Assembly: GCF_000332475.2 (NCBI RefSeq)
Contig: NZ_AOGX02000015.1
Location: forward strand, 1,178,001-1,242,000
Source of the DNA: Leptospira yanagawae serovar Saopaulo str. Sao Paulo = ATCC 700523
Lineage (GTDB): Bacteria > Spirochaetota > Leptospiria > Leptospirales > Leptospiraceae
Reading direction: 5' to 3'
Length of the DNA: 64,000 nt
Shown: positions 19,001-27,717 of the stretch, piece after piece
How positions within the stretch are numbered: position 1 is the stretch's first letter
Layout of the letters: each line of letters opens with the position of its first letter
The notes under the pieces: generated by a model
Told to the model about the DNA's origin: nothing
The model's input: the letters and a program-made list of their open reading frames with translations, nothing else
The model's database searches: none
Translations under genes and position numbers: made by a program

Positions 19001-20367
19001 TGGCAAAAAAACAACTCCCCCAGTACCAATGCAAAGCTTGTGGTGATACCTTTAGCCGTTGGGCTGGGAAATGCCCATCATGTGGAGAGTGGAACCAAAT
19101 AGAAGAAGTCGCAAACACTTCCCAAGGAAGATTTGATTCTCATGTGCCAACGAAACCGAGGGACAGAAAGTATACAGAACCAAAATCCATCGGTTCTGTG
19201 GTCAGTGATTCCCATTCCCGAATCCATACGGGTTTTACAGAACTTGATTTGGTATTAGGTGGAGGGATTGTTCCCGGTAGTCTTGTGTTAGTTGGTGGAG
19301 AGCCAGGTGTGGGTAAGTCTACCCTTGTATTGGAAATTGCCAAAAACATTGCAGACCAAGGAAAAGTTTTGTACATTTCGGGGGAAGAATCTGCCTCTCA
19401 GATTGGCCTTCGTGCCAAACGGATGGGTGTATCCTCTGAGAACATCCTTTTGTCATCAGAGGTGTATGCAGAAAATATTTCCCAGATGATATCGGATCTA
19501 CAACCAAAAGTTGTTTTCATTGATTCTATCCAAACCATTCTAAAAGAAAGTTTAGTGAACCAAGCCGGTACAGTCACCCAACTTCGTGAATCTTCCCAAG
19601 TATTTCTTGAAACCGCCAAACGCACGTCAGTTCCTATTTTTCTGATTGGTCATATCACAAAGGAAGGACAAATTGCTGGTCCGAAAGTTTTAGAACATTT
19701 GGTGGACACAGTTTTGTACTTTGAAGGTGATAGATTCAATTATTACCGAATCCTTCGTGCCGTCAAAAACCGATTTGGGGCTGTTGGTGATACAGCAATA
19801 TTTGAAATGGTTCTTGGTGGACTAAAACAAGTCCTAGACCGCCACCGATTGTTCATCTCACCTGAAACGGAAGAGCGATCAGGAAGTGTTCTCTCTTCTG
19901 TGATGGAAGGATCCCGTGCCATCAGTGTAGAAGTACAAGCCCTTGTCACCAAATCATCGTTTGGCCAGGCAAGGCGAATGGCGGAAGGTTTAGACAATCG
20001 TCGTGTGATTTTACTTTCAGCCGTAATCGAAAAATACTTAGGACTTCCCCTTTCAGAGTCAGATATCTTTAGCAACCTCGCAGGTGGTCTTAGTGTGGAC
20101 GAACCAAGCCTTGACCTTGCGATCACAGCTTCGATTGTCTCCTCCTTTCGAGACAAACCCATCTCACGAGAAACAGGTTATTTAGGAGAAGTCGGACTTT
20201 CGGGAGAAGTGAGGAGTGTTGGCCAAATTAGCCTTCGCATCAAAGAACTAGTGGGAATCGGAATCAGCCAAGTGTTCATCCCTCACGGAAATTGGAAAGA
20301 AGTGGAAGGGATGTTTCCTTCGATCAAATTAACTCCGATCAAACACTTACAAGAGTTAGGTTTGTAA
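19000..20367 (+). CDS. radA: DNA repair protein RadA (Sms)
   Basis: The 455-residue protein has the full RadA plan: a four-cysteine zinc finger (Cys11, 14, 25, 28), a RecA-like ATPase core with Walker A GGEPGVGKST, the RadA-specific KNRFG motif and a C-terminal Lon-protease-like domain (DLAITASIVSSF, GEVGLSGEVRSV). RadA promotes branch migration of recombination intermediates. The ATG overlaps the rnd stop by one base. The length is normal for the family. Confidence 0.97.
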   Translation: MAKKQLPQYQCKACGDTFSRWAGKCPSCGEWNQIEEVANTSQGRFDSHVPTKPRDRKYTEPKSIGSVVSDSHSRIHTGFTELDLVLGGGIVPGSLVLVGGEPGVGKSTLVLEIAKNIADQGKVLYISGEESASQIGLRAKRMGVSSENILLSSEVYAENISQMISDLQPKVVFIDSIQTILKESLVNQAGTVTQLRESSQVFLETAKRTSVPIFLIGHITKEGQIAGPKVLEHLVDTVLYFEGDRFNYYRILRAVKNRFGAVGDTAIFEMVLGGLKQVLDRHRLFISPETEERSGSVLSSVMEGSRAISVEVQALVTKSSFGQARRMAEGLDNRRVILLSAVIEKYLGLPLSESDIFSNLAGGLSVDEPSLDLAITASIVSSFRDKPISRETGYLGEVGLSGEVRSVGQISLRIKELVGIGISQVFIPHGNWKEVEGMFPSIKLTPIKHLQELGL

Positions 20368-20607
20368 CCAATAGACAAAGGTCTCAATCCAAACGGTAAC
20401 ACATTTTCGGAAGCGACAGACGATCAGGAAAAATCCAATCGTTCGATCCTTCGAACCAATCTCACGACAGTTGTCCGTAGATCCAAGCGAACCATGCATT
20501 ACAACTAGGCAATCTCCTAATGTATGTCCTAAATTTGGCAAAATCGCTCGCATAAGTACTAAATGTGTCATAGGATGAAAAATTGACCCAAAATTAACAC
20601 AATTAAC

Positions 20608-20660
20608 TTGACTTTTTCTATGCCATCGGAACTTATCTATAGATTGTTCAGAGGTGATTT
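20608..20660 (+). promoter_or_regulatory. Candidate promoter and leader of the first lipase gene
   Basis: TTGACT (20608-20613) is followed by an A/T-rich stretch TATCTATAG (20634-20642). The spacing of about 20 bases is long, so the -10 is uncertain. A strong ribosome site (GAGGTGA, 20651-20657) precedes the ATG. The second lipase gene has a similar TTGACT and AGGTGAT leader, suggesting the duplication included the control region. Confidence 0.35.
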
Positions 20661-21773
20661 ATGAACTCTAAAAAGAAAAATCTTGTTTGCCTCCTCGCAC
20701 TCCTACTCTTCACAACAGGGGTCCATGCAGGCGCAAGAAAAACAGTGTATCCAGTTGTGTTCGCACATGGATTATCTGGATTCGACAACTTACTCGGATA
20801 CTACTACTTTGGTAACGATTATGGTACCTTCGTAGGGGATCCTTGTGACGAGTTTTTGGAAACAGCGTGTAACGGTAGCATCCATTCCAGCCAAAAGGCA
20901 TTAGCGGCAAGTGTCACTCCCTTCCAATCTTCGGAAGTACGGGGAACTCAACTTGCAGACCGCATCCAAAACTATATGACTTCCACGGGAGCCACCAAAG
21001 TGAATATCATTGGTCACTCCCAAGGGGGGATTGATGCAAGAAAAGCAGCAGCTGTGTTACGTGCAAGGTACGGAAGACAAGTTGTGCATGCTCTCATATC
21101 AGTATCAAGCCCACATAGAGGTTCTCCTACTGCCAAGTACATCCTCGACTTGGGTCCAGGTGTGACATCGGTTGTGAACGCTCTAGCCAAACTTTTCGGA
21201 AACACAATTTACGGTTCCGGAAATGATGGAATTGCAGCGGCAAAACAATTAGTGTATAATGATTATTCCTCTACAGATGGGATCACTACTGGTATGAAAG
21301 CATTCAATGCTAATTACAATGTAAATTCAAGTAATGCAGCATACTGGGGATCCATCATCACAGCACAAGATAGTATCAACACAAACCCTGCGTTATACCT
21401 TCTGAAAGAAGGATTTTATAACATTGATGGAGATGGATATTGTGTAGATGATTGTGACAATGATGGTGCTGCCGGTAAAGGTGATGGCACTCGTGGTAAC
21501 AATGACGATGATGGACTTGTTGGAATCAATTCACAACAAATGGGCGATCGTTTGCAATACAACGAATGTGCGATTTGTTTTGATTGGATCACAGTCAATA
21601 CAAGCTTAGGGTATGTAAGCAACTTAAATGCACCAACTTCTGCGCAAATGACATCTAAGTCATCTGTTGTGAGCCAAGACCATTTAGATGTGGTTGGGGT
21701 TCCGCCAGATACATTTGATGAAGAAGAATTTTATGCATCGATTTTAGAGTTTATCGTCACTAAAGGCGGTTAA
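20661..21773 (+). CDS. Secreted triacylglycerol lipase (family I type)
   Basis: The 370-residue protein has a signal peptide ending near VHA (residue 23). It is an alpha/beta hydrolase with oxyanion-region AHGLSG and nucleophile elbow GHSQGG (Ser120). Likely catalytic Asp lies in NDDDGLVGINS (about 284) and His in SQDHLDVVG (His341). These features match Pseudomonas/Burkholderia family I lipases, which need a steric foldase; one is encoded just downstream. An Asp/Gly-rich segment with two cysteines (about residues 256-285) precedes the catalytic Asp and may bind calcium. The lipase would be exported and act on ester lipids. Confidence 0.9.
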   Translation: MNSKKKNLVCLLALLLFTTGVHAGARKTVYPVVFAHGLSGFDNLLGYYYFGNDYGTFVGDPCDEFLETACNGSIHSSQKALAASVTPFQSSEVRGTQLADRIQNYMTSTGATKVNIIGHSQGGIDARKAAAVLRARYGRQVVHALISVSSPHRGSPTAKYILDLGPGVTSVVNALAKLFGNTIYGSGNDGIAAAKQLVYNDYSSTDGITTGMKAFNANYNVNSSNAAYWGSIITAQDSINTNPALYLLKEGFYNIDGDGYCVDDCDNDGAAGKGDGTRGNNDDDGLVGINSQQMGDRLQYNECAICFDWITVNTSLGYVSNLNAPTSAQMTSKSSVVSQDHLDVVGVPPDTFDEEEFYASILEFIVTKGG

Positions 21774-21781
21774 CAATCTCT

Positions 21782-21825
21782 TTGGCAGTAAGAAAAAAAC
21801 TTACTGCCAATCTCTAACTTTTTTT
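21782..21825 (+). terminator. Rho-independent terminator after the first lipase
   Basis: A perfect 11-bp stem, TTGGCAGTAAG (21782-21792) with CTTACTGCCAA (21800-21810), encloses an A-rich loop. A short spacer and a seven-T run (21819-21825) follow. It lies between the lipase and its foldase, so it may set their ratio. Confidence 0.75.
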
Positions 21826-21868
21826 AACATTCATCCTACAAAAAAATCATCATTCACATTCAATCCAT

Positions 21869-22906
21869 ATGTTTCAAAATAAAAAAATCTTATATAGCGT
21901 ACTTTCGATACTTATCATTTTATTTGTTGTGATCTTAATCCTAAGACCAACCAAAGACAAAAACCAAAAAGACTTTGAAGCGATCCTGAGCGAAGGAAAA
22001 ATTGCAGAGTCAAAAGAATTGCCAAACTTACCAGAAGATTATGCAGATCATAAACTTATGGAATACTCCATGGAAGAGATCGCACGAATCCTCCAAGAAA
22101 AGTATGGAAAAAATATCGATAACCCTGCAGCTCAAATTGCCATGATCGAAGAGTTAATGAAAGACCTTCCCAAATTGTATCCAAACGATTGGGTAAAGGT
22201 CCTCAATCAGATTTTGGGTTATGCTTTTCCCAACAAAGCATTGGAACTCTTACGAATGTCAGAAAGTTTATACAATTACAACCGTTTCAGAGAAGCAAAC
22301 ATGAATAAGGTGGGACTTATGTCTGACGAAGCCCGCCGAGATATGATGTGGAAAGAACGATATCGTTTGTTTGGTGAGAAAGCAGACGAAATTTGGGCCA
22401 TGGAAAAGAAAATGACTGCCATTGGAGACACTCTCAAACGGATCCAGGAAAGTCCTGCCGGGAACTTGGATGCCAAACTTTCTAATTATGCAAAGACCCT
22501 CAAAGAACAATTTGGTAAAGACTACCCACGCCTCATGGAAAACAAACGCCAACAACTCACAGAAGGCTTCATGGTCTCGGTCCAAAAAGATTTAAAGGTA
22601 TTGTCTTACGGGGAACGAAAGTCGGCCCTTCGTGAGATCCGCCAAACCATGGGAATGGACCAAGCGGCGTTAAACCGTTGGGATGCTCTCGAAGAGGAAA
22701 GGGAAAAGGCATGGCAAAACCAACAGAAATACGCTGAAAAACGGAACCAACTCTCCACAAAAAAAGGGGGAATGACAGCTGAGGATGAAAAAGCGCTCGA
22801 TGCCATGCGGAAACAACTCTTCGGGGAAGAGGCAGAAATCATCAAAAATGAGGAAGCGAGTGGTTACTTCCGTGCTTCGGAAGAACGCACCTATGGGGTC
22901 AATTGA
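21869..22906 (+). CDS. Lipase-specific foldase (lipase chaperone)-like protein
   Basis: The 345-residue protein has one N-terminal membrane anchor (about residues 8-26) and an otherwise highly charged helical body. This is the plan of Lif/LipB foldases, which stay anchored in the inner membrane and fold lipases in the periplasm. Internal features such as RLFGEKADEIWAMEKKM and a C-terminal LFGEEAEII repeat resemble the paired helical domains of that family. Position directly behind a family I lipase strengthens the call. Sequence similarity to classical foldases is low, so the call rests on architecture and context. Confidence 0.75.
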   Translation: MFQNKKILYSVLSILIILFVVILILRPTKDKNQKDFEAILSEGKIAESKELPNLPEDYADHKLMEYSMEEIARILQEKYGKNIDNPAAQIAMIEELMKDLPKLYPNDWVKVLNQILGYAFPNKALELLRMSESLYNYNRFREANMNKVGLMSDEARRDMMWKERYRLFGEKADEIWAMEKKMTAIGDTLKRIQESPAGNLDAKLSNYAKTLKEQFGKDYPRLMENKRQQLTEGFMVSVQKDLKVLSYGERKSALREIRQTMGMDQAALNRWDALEEEREKAWQNQQKYAEKRNQLSTKKGGMTAEDEKALDAMRKQLFGEEAEIIKNEEASGYFRASEERTYGVN

Positions 22907-22957
22907 GGGATTTGGAACACTGTTCCGAAACAATTGCCATATATATGCCATAAGTCA

Positions 22958-22987
22958 TTGACTTGTGGCACCTGTGTGGGGTAATTT
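22958..22987 (+). promoter_or_regulatory. Candidate promoter of the second lipase gene
   Basis: TTGACT (22958-22963) and TAATTT (22982-22987) are 18 bases apart. A leader ending in AGGTGAT follows, before the ATG at 23018. The first lipase gene has the same TTGACT and a near-identical ribosome-site region. Confidence 0.45.
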
Positions 22988-23017
22988 AGCCAAAAACATA
23001 GAAAGTTCAGGTGATAT

Positions 23018-23929
23018 ATGAAAAAGAAAATTGCGATCGGGTTTTTAGCGACCCTTCTCTCCTTCCCCACATCAGGTTTGTTTGCTGGTCCTTTGGATGG
23101 CCAATGCATCGCTCTTGTCCACGGTATTCTTGGATTTGACGACACGCAAGGGTTAGCTGGTGGACTCGTAAAGTATTGGGGAGGCCTTGATGGATACCTC
23201 CGTAGCCAAGGTGCAAAAGTAACGACACCTGGAAGTTCGGCTACGAATTCCATTCCCGTTCGTGCAAGCCAAATCCAATCATCAGTCAATACTTGGATGA
23301 CAGCAAACGGTTGTTCTAAGGTGCATCTTATGGGACACAGCCAAGGTGGACTTGTCATTCGTTATATGGTATCCAATTTAGGATTCTCTGGAAAAACTCA
23401 AACAGTCACAACGATCAATTCGCTCCACCAAGGGGCTCCGATGGCTGACATCGTTCTTGCTGTGATCCCTGGTTGGTTACAACCTTTTGCAAACTCTGCA
23501 CTTGGACTCCTCGCAAAACTTGTGTACCGCGACGGTCGTCCCCAAGATGCAATCGCAATGGGAAAATCTCTCACAGTGAGTTATGTTAAAACATTTAATG
23601 CAAACTCTCCTAACAAAACAGGAATCAAATACTACTCTTATGGAAGCCAAATGGCCTGGGCTGACCTCATCCAACACCCAATCATGGCACTCACTCACCC
23701 AATCACTTGGGCAGGTGGATTGTTTTATGGTTTAGGTGGAGGTAATGATGGAGTGGTTCCTTTGAATTCCCAAAAATGGGGAGCATGGAAAGGAACTCCA
23801 AATGCATATTGGTATGCAACAGGAATTGACCACCTCCAAGCAACAAACTTGGCATGGAGTGGACAAAACTTTTTTGATGTGCAAGGTTGGTACCTAAACA
23901 TCGCAAAAAATGCAAAAGCTGGATTGTAA
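23018..23929 (+). CDS. Secreted triacylglycerol lipase (second copy)
   Basis: The 303-residue lipase has a signal peptide ending near LFA (residue 23). It carries the VHGILGF oxyanion region, nucleophile elbow GHSQGG (Ser108), a likely catalytic Asp in GGNDGVVPLNS (Asp244) and catalytic His in IDHLQ (His272). It lacks the Asp/Gly-rich insertion of the first lipase and is closer in length to Pseudomonas LipA. It is followed by its own terminator and a foldase gene, mirroring the upstream pair. It would be exported to act on ester lipids. Confidence 0.92.
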   Translation: MKKKIAIGFLATLLSFPTSGLFAGPLDGQCIALVHGILGFDDTQGLAGGLVKYWGGLDGYLRSQGAKVTTPGSSATNSIPVRASQIQSSVNTWMTANGCSKVHLMGHSQGGLVIRYMVSNLGFSGKTQTVTTINSLHQGAPMADIVLAVIPGWLQPFANSALGLLAKLVYRDGRPQDAIAMGKSLTVSYVKTFNANSPNKTGIKYYSYGSQMAWADLIQHPIMALTHPITWAGGLFYGLGGGNDGVVPLNSQKWGAWKGTPNAYWYATGIDHLQATNLAWSGQNFFDVQGWYLNIAKNAKAGL

Positions 23930-23948
23930 TTAATCCTCAAACAAAGAG

Positions 23949-23976
23949 AAGCCGGTGGTTCCATCGGCTTTTTTTT
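23949..23976 (+). terminator. Rho-independent terminator after the second lipase
   Basis: AAGCCGGTG (23949-23957) pairs with CATCGGCTT (23962-23970), with one G-U pair and a four-base loop. A run of T continues to 23976. As in the first pair, it separates lipase from foldase. Confidence 0.8.
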
Positions 23977-24044
23977 GTACTGTACCCTATCAAATTCTAA
24001 TTCCAAATACAAAAAGTTCCCCTTAGGTTTTCTCATTACTACAA

Positions 24045-25067
24045 ATGGATTTTAAAAAAATTATACTGATTGTTGTCTTCTTCCTTGTTCTATTTTTAAG
24101 TTTATTATTCATACTAAAACAAAATGATTCCGATACTGGCAGAAAAGATTCCCTATCACCAGAAGAACAAATGGTTTCGGATCGGATTTCTCCTTTAGGA
24201 AACGGGGAAGGATTTTGGGATGAAGCCATCTCTCCCTTTCGAGAGGACAGAACCAAACCATACTTAGAGTTACTCGAAGATTTGAAATCTGGCAAAGTAA
24301 ATTTTGTTTGGGAAGTCTGGGCCCTTCGTCGGAAGTGCAAATCGGATTTCACTCCTGACCAATGTAATGCCACAATCCTTGCTTACATCGATGCTGAATA
24401 TGATTCACCTGACAGAGAAAAGGTGAAAGATCTATTCATATCCTATTTCCGTTACGAAGAAGAATACCGCAAATGGGAACAACCTACAGATTTAAATTTT
24501 GTAGAATTGTATGAAAAGATCAAAGCCAAACGAAGGGAAATCCTTTCTGATAAAGCAGAATTGATTTTTGGGATGGAAGAATCACAAGTGTCTTTTTTGG
24601 AAGGGACCAATCATTTTCTAAAACAAACGGCCAATCTTCCAGCAGAACAGCGGGTAAAACAGTTTGAAGACTTTAAGAAAAAAACGTATGGAAATTATTA
24701 TGATTCTTTAGTTTCCAGAGAAGATAAGTTCGACCATTACCAAATGGAAATGTCTCTTCGTGATAAAGAGTATGCTTCCATTACAGATTCTAAGGAAAAA
24801 GAAAAATATCTGTTTAAAATCGAATCCAAATACTTTGGGAAAGAAAAAGCAGAAGCCCTAGCAAACGAACGTAAAAGAGAAACCAAACTTTCCGAATCAA
24901 TCTCTACTTACGAGTCGAAAGAGAAAGAGTTCCTCAGAGAGAATGCAAATTTGTCTGCTACAGACAAAGAGAAAAAATTAAAGGAACTTCGCATCCAAAT
25001 TTTAGGTTCGGAAGAAGAAGCAGATGCTTACTTACGAAGGAAAAATATAGAAGAAGCAGGTAAATAA
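24045..25067 (+). CDS. Lipase-specific foldase-like protein (second copy)
   Basis: The 340-residue protein has an N-terminal membrane anchor (about residues 5-23) and a long, charged, helical body with recurrent Lys-Glu stretches. Blocks such as LIFGMEESQVSFLEGT and a C-terminal LGSEEEADAYL occupy the same places as in the foldase-like protein at 21869-22906, indicating a paralogue. It directly follows the second lipase. A role as its membrane-anchored periplasmic foldase is inferred from this arrangement. Confidence 0.72.
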   Translation: MDFKKIILIVVFFLVLFLSLLFILKQNDSDTGRKDSLSPEEQMVSDRISPLGNGEGFWDEAISPFREDRTKPYLELLEDLKSGKVNFVWEVWALRRKCKSDFTPDQCNATILAYIDAEYDSPDREKVKDLFISYFRYEEEYRKWEQPTDLNFVELYEKIKAKRREILSDKAELIFGMEESQVSFLEGTNHFLKQTANLPAEQRVKQFEDFKKKTYGNYYDSLVSREDKFDHYQMEMSLRDKEYASITDSKEKEKYLFKIESKYFGKEKAEALANERKRETKLSESISTYESKEKEFLRENANLSATDKEKKLKELRIQILGSEEEADAYLRRKNIEEAGK

Positions 25068-25094
25068 ACCCGATCCATTCCTAGTAAAAATATA

Positions 25095-25149
25095 CAGATT
25101 CTTTTTGTAAGTGCAAATGTGTTTAGGATTTGAAGACAAAAAGAATCTG
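25095..25149. terminator. Long inverted repeat between convergent genes, probable bidirectional terminator
   Basis: A perfect 14-base inverted repeat, CAGATTCTTTTTGT (25095-25108) and ACAAAAAGAATCTG (25136-25149), encloses a 27-base loop. It lies between the convergent foldase and DUF4015 genes and could stop transcription from both sides. The T-rich arm lies within the stem rather than after it. Confidence 0.45.
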
Positions 25150-25174
25150 ACTCAATCTTAATTTGGGTTCAAGG

Positions 25175-26134
25175 TCATTCGTTTTTGGTAAGGTTACTTT
25201 GGTTTGGAGTGGGTTCTTTTTTATACTTCTCGTAGGCATTCATCGTTTCTAAGTATTCGTTTCCTGCATTCCAAACGATGAATCCGTGTCCCGCTGAATC
25301 ACGAGCTCCTTGCATTTGTACTTTGATGTAATCTGTATAACTCAATTTACTGGGACCAACCATCATATTGAATCCTTGCACCCAGGCAATGGCTTTTGTT
25401 CCTTGTTTGGCTCGTTTGACAGTGAGATCGAGTCCATCTTTAATGGTTCCATATGGATCCGCAACCCGTTTGGTCAGTCCATAAAAATGAGAGGGATACA
25501 GCATAGGATAGAGGCCATTTAGTTCTTCACTAAACGGTTCTACTTTCTGGCCAATCACATCGTTTTCAATAAATGGGACCCTTCCAAATATATCTGCTGA
25601 CCACTTCGTATCGCTCGGACAAGTTTCTTTTGTTTTTTCTTTATGATCTTTGATAATGCCTAAAATTGACTCATATCGTTTTTCATAACTCATACTGAAA
25701 TTGGTCCCACCATCAGCATACCGAATGTAATCGAGTTGGATTTCTGGAAACCCCAACTCACATGCCTTGCGGATGGATTTTTGGATGGAAGCCATTAAAC
25801 TTGTGTTTGGTGATTTTTCTATGAGTCCACCTTCAAAGTTTACCACCCTTGCCACCATATAAATCCCAAGTGCCTTTGCTTCTGCCACTTGTTCTGGAGT
25901 AGGGGGATGGGGTTGCATATCCACAACAGCTGTATTCATCCCAGCATCCTTCATCACTTGGAAGAGTAAACTCCAACGTTTTTTGTCGCGAATGGTTTTG
26001 GTATTGATGTAAAGCCCTTCGATGAATTCTGGAGGTTCGTTTGCGGAACCAGATCGTTCTTGGCCCTTTGTCTGGGAAATGGATTGGCAAGAGACAAATG
26101 CAAATACTAAGAGGAATGAAATTAGTGGTTTCAT
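25175..26134 (-). CDS. DUF4015-type putative glycoside hydrolase lipoprotein
   Basis: The 319-residue protein has a lipoprotein signal ending FAFVSC (Cys16). The mature domain resembles the DUF4015 putative glycosyl hydrolase family, a TIM-barrel group related to GH13/GH66-like enzymes. Visible marks are GLYINTKT, VVDMQPH, QLDYIRYADGG, SADIFGR and VWNAGNEYL. The acidic residues in these strands probably form the active site. The substrate is unknown. It is a single gene, convergent with the foldase and divergent from the next pair. Confidence 0.83.
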   Translation of the reverse strand: MKPLISFLLVFAFVSCQSISQTKGQERSGSANEPPEFIEGLYINTKTIRDKKRWSLLFQVMKDAGMNTAVVDMQPHPPTPEQVAEAKALGIYMVARVVNFEGGLIEKSPNTSLMASIQKSIRKACELGFPEIQLDYIRYADGGTNFSMSYEKRYESILGIIKDHKEKTKETCPSDTKWSADIFGRVPFIENDVIGQKVEPFSEELNGLYPMLYPSHFYGLTKRVADPYGTIKDGLDLTVKRAKQGTKAIAWVQGFNMMVGPSKLSYTDYIKVQMQGARDSAGHGFIVWNAGNEYLETMNAYEKYKKEPTPNQSNLTKNE

Positions 26135-26220
26135 AGCAGTTATGACAAGTTTTTTTCCAGCGAATGAAAATTCAAATCGAATCGATTGACGAAATTCCCT
26201 TAGTTTCCTAAAATTTGGGC

Positions 26221-26784
26221 ATGATTGAAATCACAAATGACTTCCAAATCAAATCGTACGGTCGTTTTCCCGAAGTCCTTTCGGAACAGGCGCAATTCAA
26301 AGACCGGATGGTGGAAGTATCAAAACTATATAAAGCGATGGGTGAGTCCTACCTCCAACATTTAGGTGACGATGCCAAAATCAGTGGATCGGAAAAAAAG
26401 GATTTAAACGAATTTTTAGAGAATATCTTACTTGTCCTTGTGATGTTACGAAAACTTGATTTTTCGCAAATGGATGAAGAAGTTTACATTCGAAAAGACA
26501 GAGGGCTTTTTGAATTACGTTTGCGATTTGGAGAAGGTGGGATATGGGAGCTAACAGGCGCCATACGACCTGAATACAAAATGAAACAACGTGTGTTTCG
26601 GGAATGGTTCAATACTGATTTTTCTAATGATATCAAAACATTTTATGCAGTGTATGGCAATGCGGGACTTGATAAAACCATTTCTCCTGAGGAAAAAATA
26701 CAAATCACAAAACAAATTGATCGCATCATTGCAGAAATTATCGAAATGATTGTATACATCGAACGGTTTATGTTATTCCAATGA
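26221..26784 (+). CDS. Hypothetical protein coupled to HDAC-like gene
   Basis: The 187-residue protein is soluble, charged and mostly helical. I do not recognise a family. I chose the ATG at 26221; a TTG two codons earlier is possible. Its stop overlaps the start of the HDAC-like gene (ATGA, four bases), so the two are co-translated and may work together. The 86-base gap to the divergent lipoprotein gene probably holds its promoter. Confidence 0.72.
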   Translation: MIEITNDFQIKSYGRFPEVLSEQAQFKDRMVEVSKLYKAMGESYLQHLGDDAKISGSEKKDLNEFLENILLVLVMLRKLDFSQMDEEVYIRKDRGLFELRLRFGEGGIWELTGAIRPEYKMKQRVFREWFNTDFSNDIKTFYAVYGNAGLDKTISPEEKIQITKQIDRIIAEIIEMIVYIERFMLFQ

Positions 26785-27716
26785 AAACAGGGATTTCCTT
26801 TCACGAATCTTTTTTGGACCATAAAACAGGGCCGGGTCATCCGGAAACCCATGTACGATTGGAATCCATTTTGGAGGCAATTTCGGATCTGCCATCAAAC
26901 TCCTTTTTATGGAACAAAACCTTTAAGGAAGCACCCTTATCTCTTATCTCGGAGATCCATGATCCAAATTACGTTCGTTTGGTGGCAAAAGTTTGTGAAG
27001 AAAAAGGAAATGGGTACTTAGACGGTGATACTGTGTTTTCACCAAATTCATTCAAGGCAGCATCTCTAGCAGTGGGAGCGGGAGTGGCTCTTGCACAAGA
27101 TATTTTAGATGGTCATATAAAAAATGGAATGGCCCTTGTCCGCCCTCCCGGCCACCATGCAGAATCCGATCATGCGATGGGATTTTGTTTGTTTAATAAC
27201 ATTGCCATCACTGCCAAGTATTTAAAACGTCAGGGGATCAAACGCATTTTGATTTTGGATTGGGATGTGCACCATGGGAATGGCACCCAACACCAGTTTT
27301 ACGAAGATGAATCCGTATACTTTGTTTCCCTCCACCAATACCCATTTTATCCAGGCACAGGATCCGAGAAGGAACGGGGAGAGGGCAAAGGATTTGGAAC
27401 TACATTGAATTTGCCAATGGCACGTGGGTCAGAAGAGAAACAATACCTAGATCAGTTTTCTTTTATCCATAAAGAAATGGAAAACTTCCAACCTGAATTT
27501 GTGTTGGTTTCTGCTGGGTTTGATGCCCACAAAAATGACCCACTGGCAGGAATGAATTTAAAAACAGTTTCGTATGAACGAATGACAAACGAAGTGAAAG
27601 AGATTGCTCGTGTCCACTCCGGTGGAAAACTACTTTCGTTTTTGGAAGGTGGGTATGATTTCCAAGCACTTTCTGAATCCGTGAAAGTACATTTGGAAAC
27701 ACTTGCCCAATCTTAA
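26781..27716 (+). CDS. Histone deacetylase-family / acetoin utilization-like deacylase
   Basis: This 311-residue zinc hydrolase has the complete class II HDAC/AcuC motif set: GPGHPETHVRL near the start, RPPGHHAESD, the zinc ligands in DWDVHHGNGTQ, SAGFDAHKNDP and the late EGGYD. Related enzymes deacetylate lysine in proteins such as acetyl-CoA synthetase, or small polyamines. It is translationally coupled to the small gene upstream. It ends one base before the convergent alpha/beta hydrolase gene. It is a stronger match to AcuC than the paralogue at 9612-10511. Confidence 0.93.
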   Translation: MKTGISFHESFLDHKTGPGHPETHVRLESILEAISDLPSNSFLWNKTFKEAPLSLISEIHDPNYVRLVAKVCEEKGNGYLDGDTVFSPNSFKAASLAVGAGVALAQDILDGHIKNGMALVRPPGHHAESDHAMGFCLFNNIAITAKYLKRQGIKRILILDWDVHHGNGTQHQFYEDESVYFVSLHQYPFYPGTGSEKERGEGKGFGTTLNLPMARGSEEKQYLDQFSFIHKEMENFQPEFVLVSAGFDAHKNDPLAGMNLKTVSYERMTNEVKEIARVHSGGKLLSFLEGGYDFQALSESVKVHLETLAQS

Positions 27717-27717
27717 A

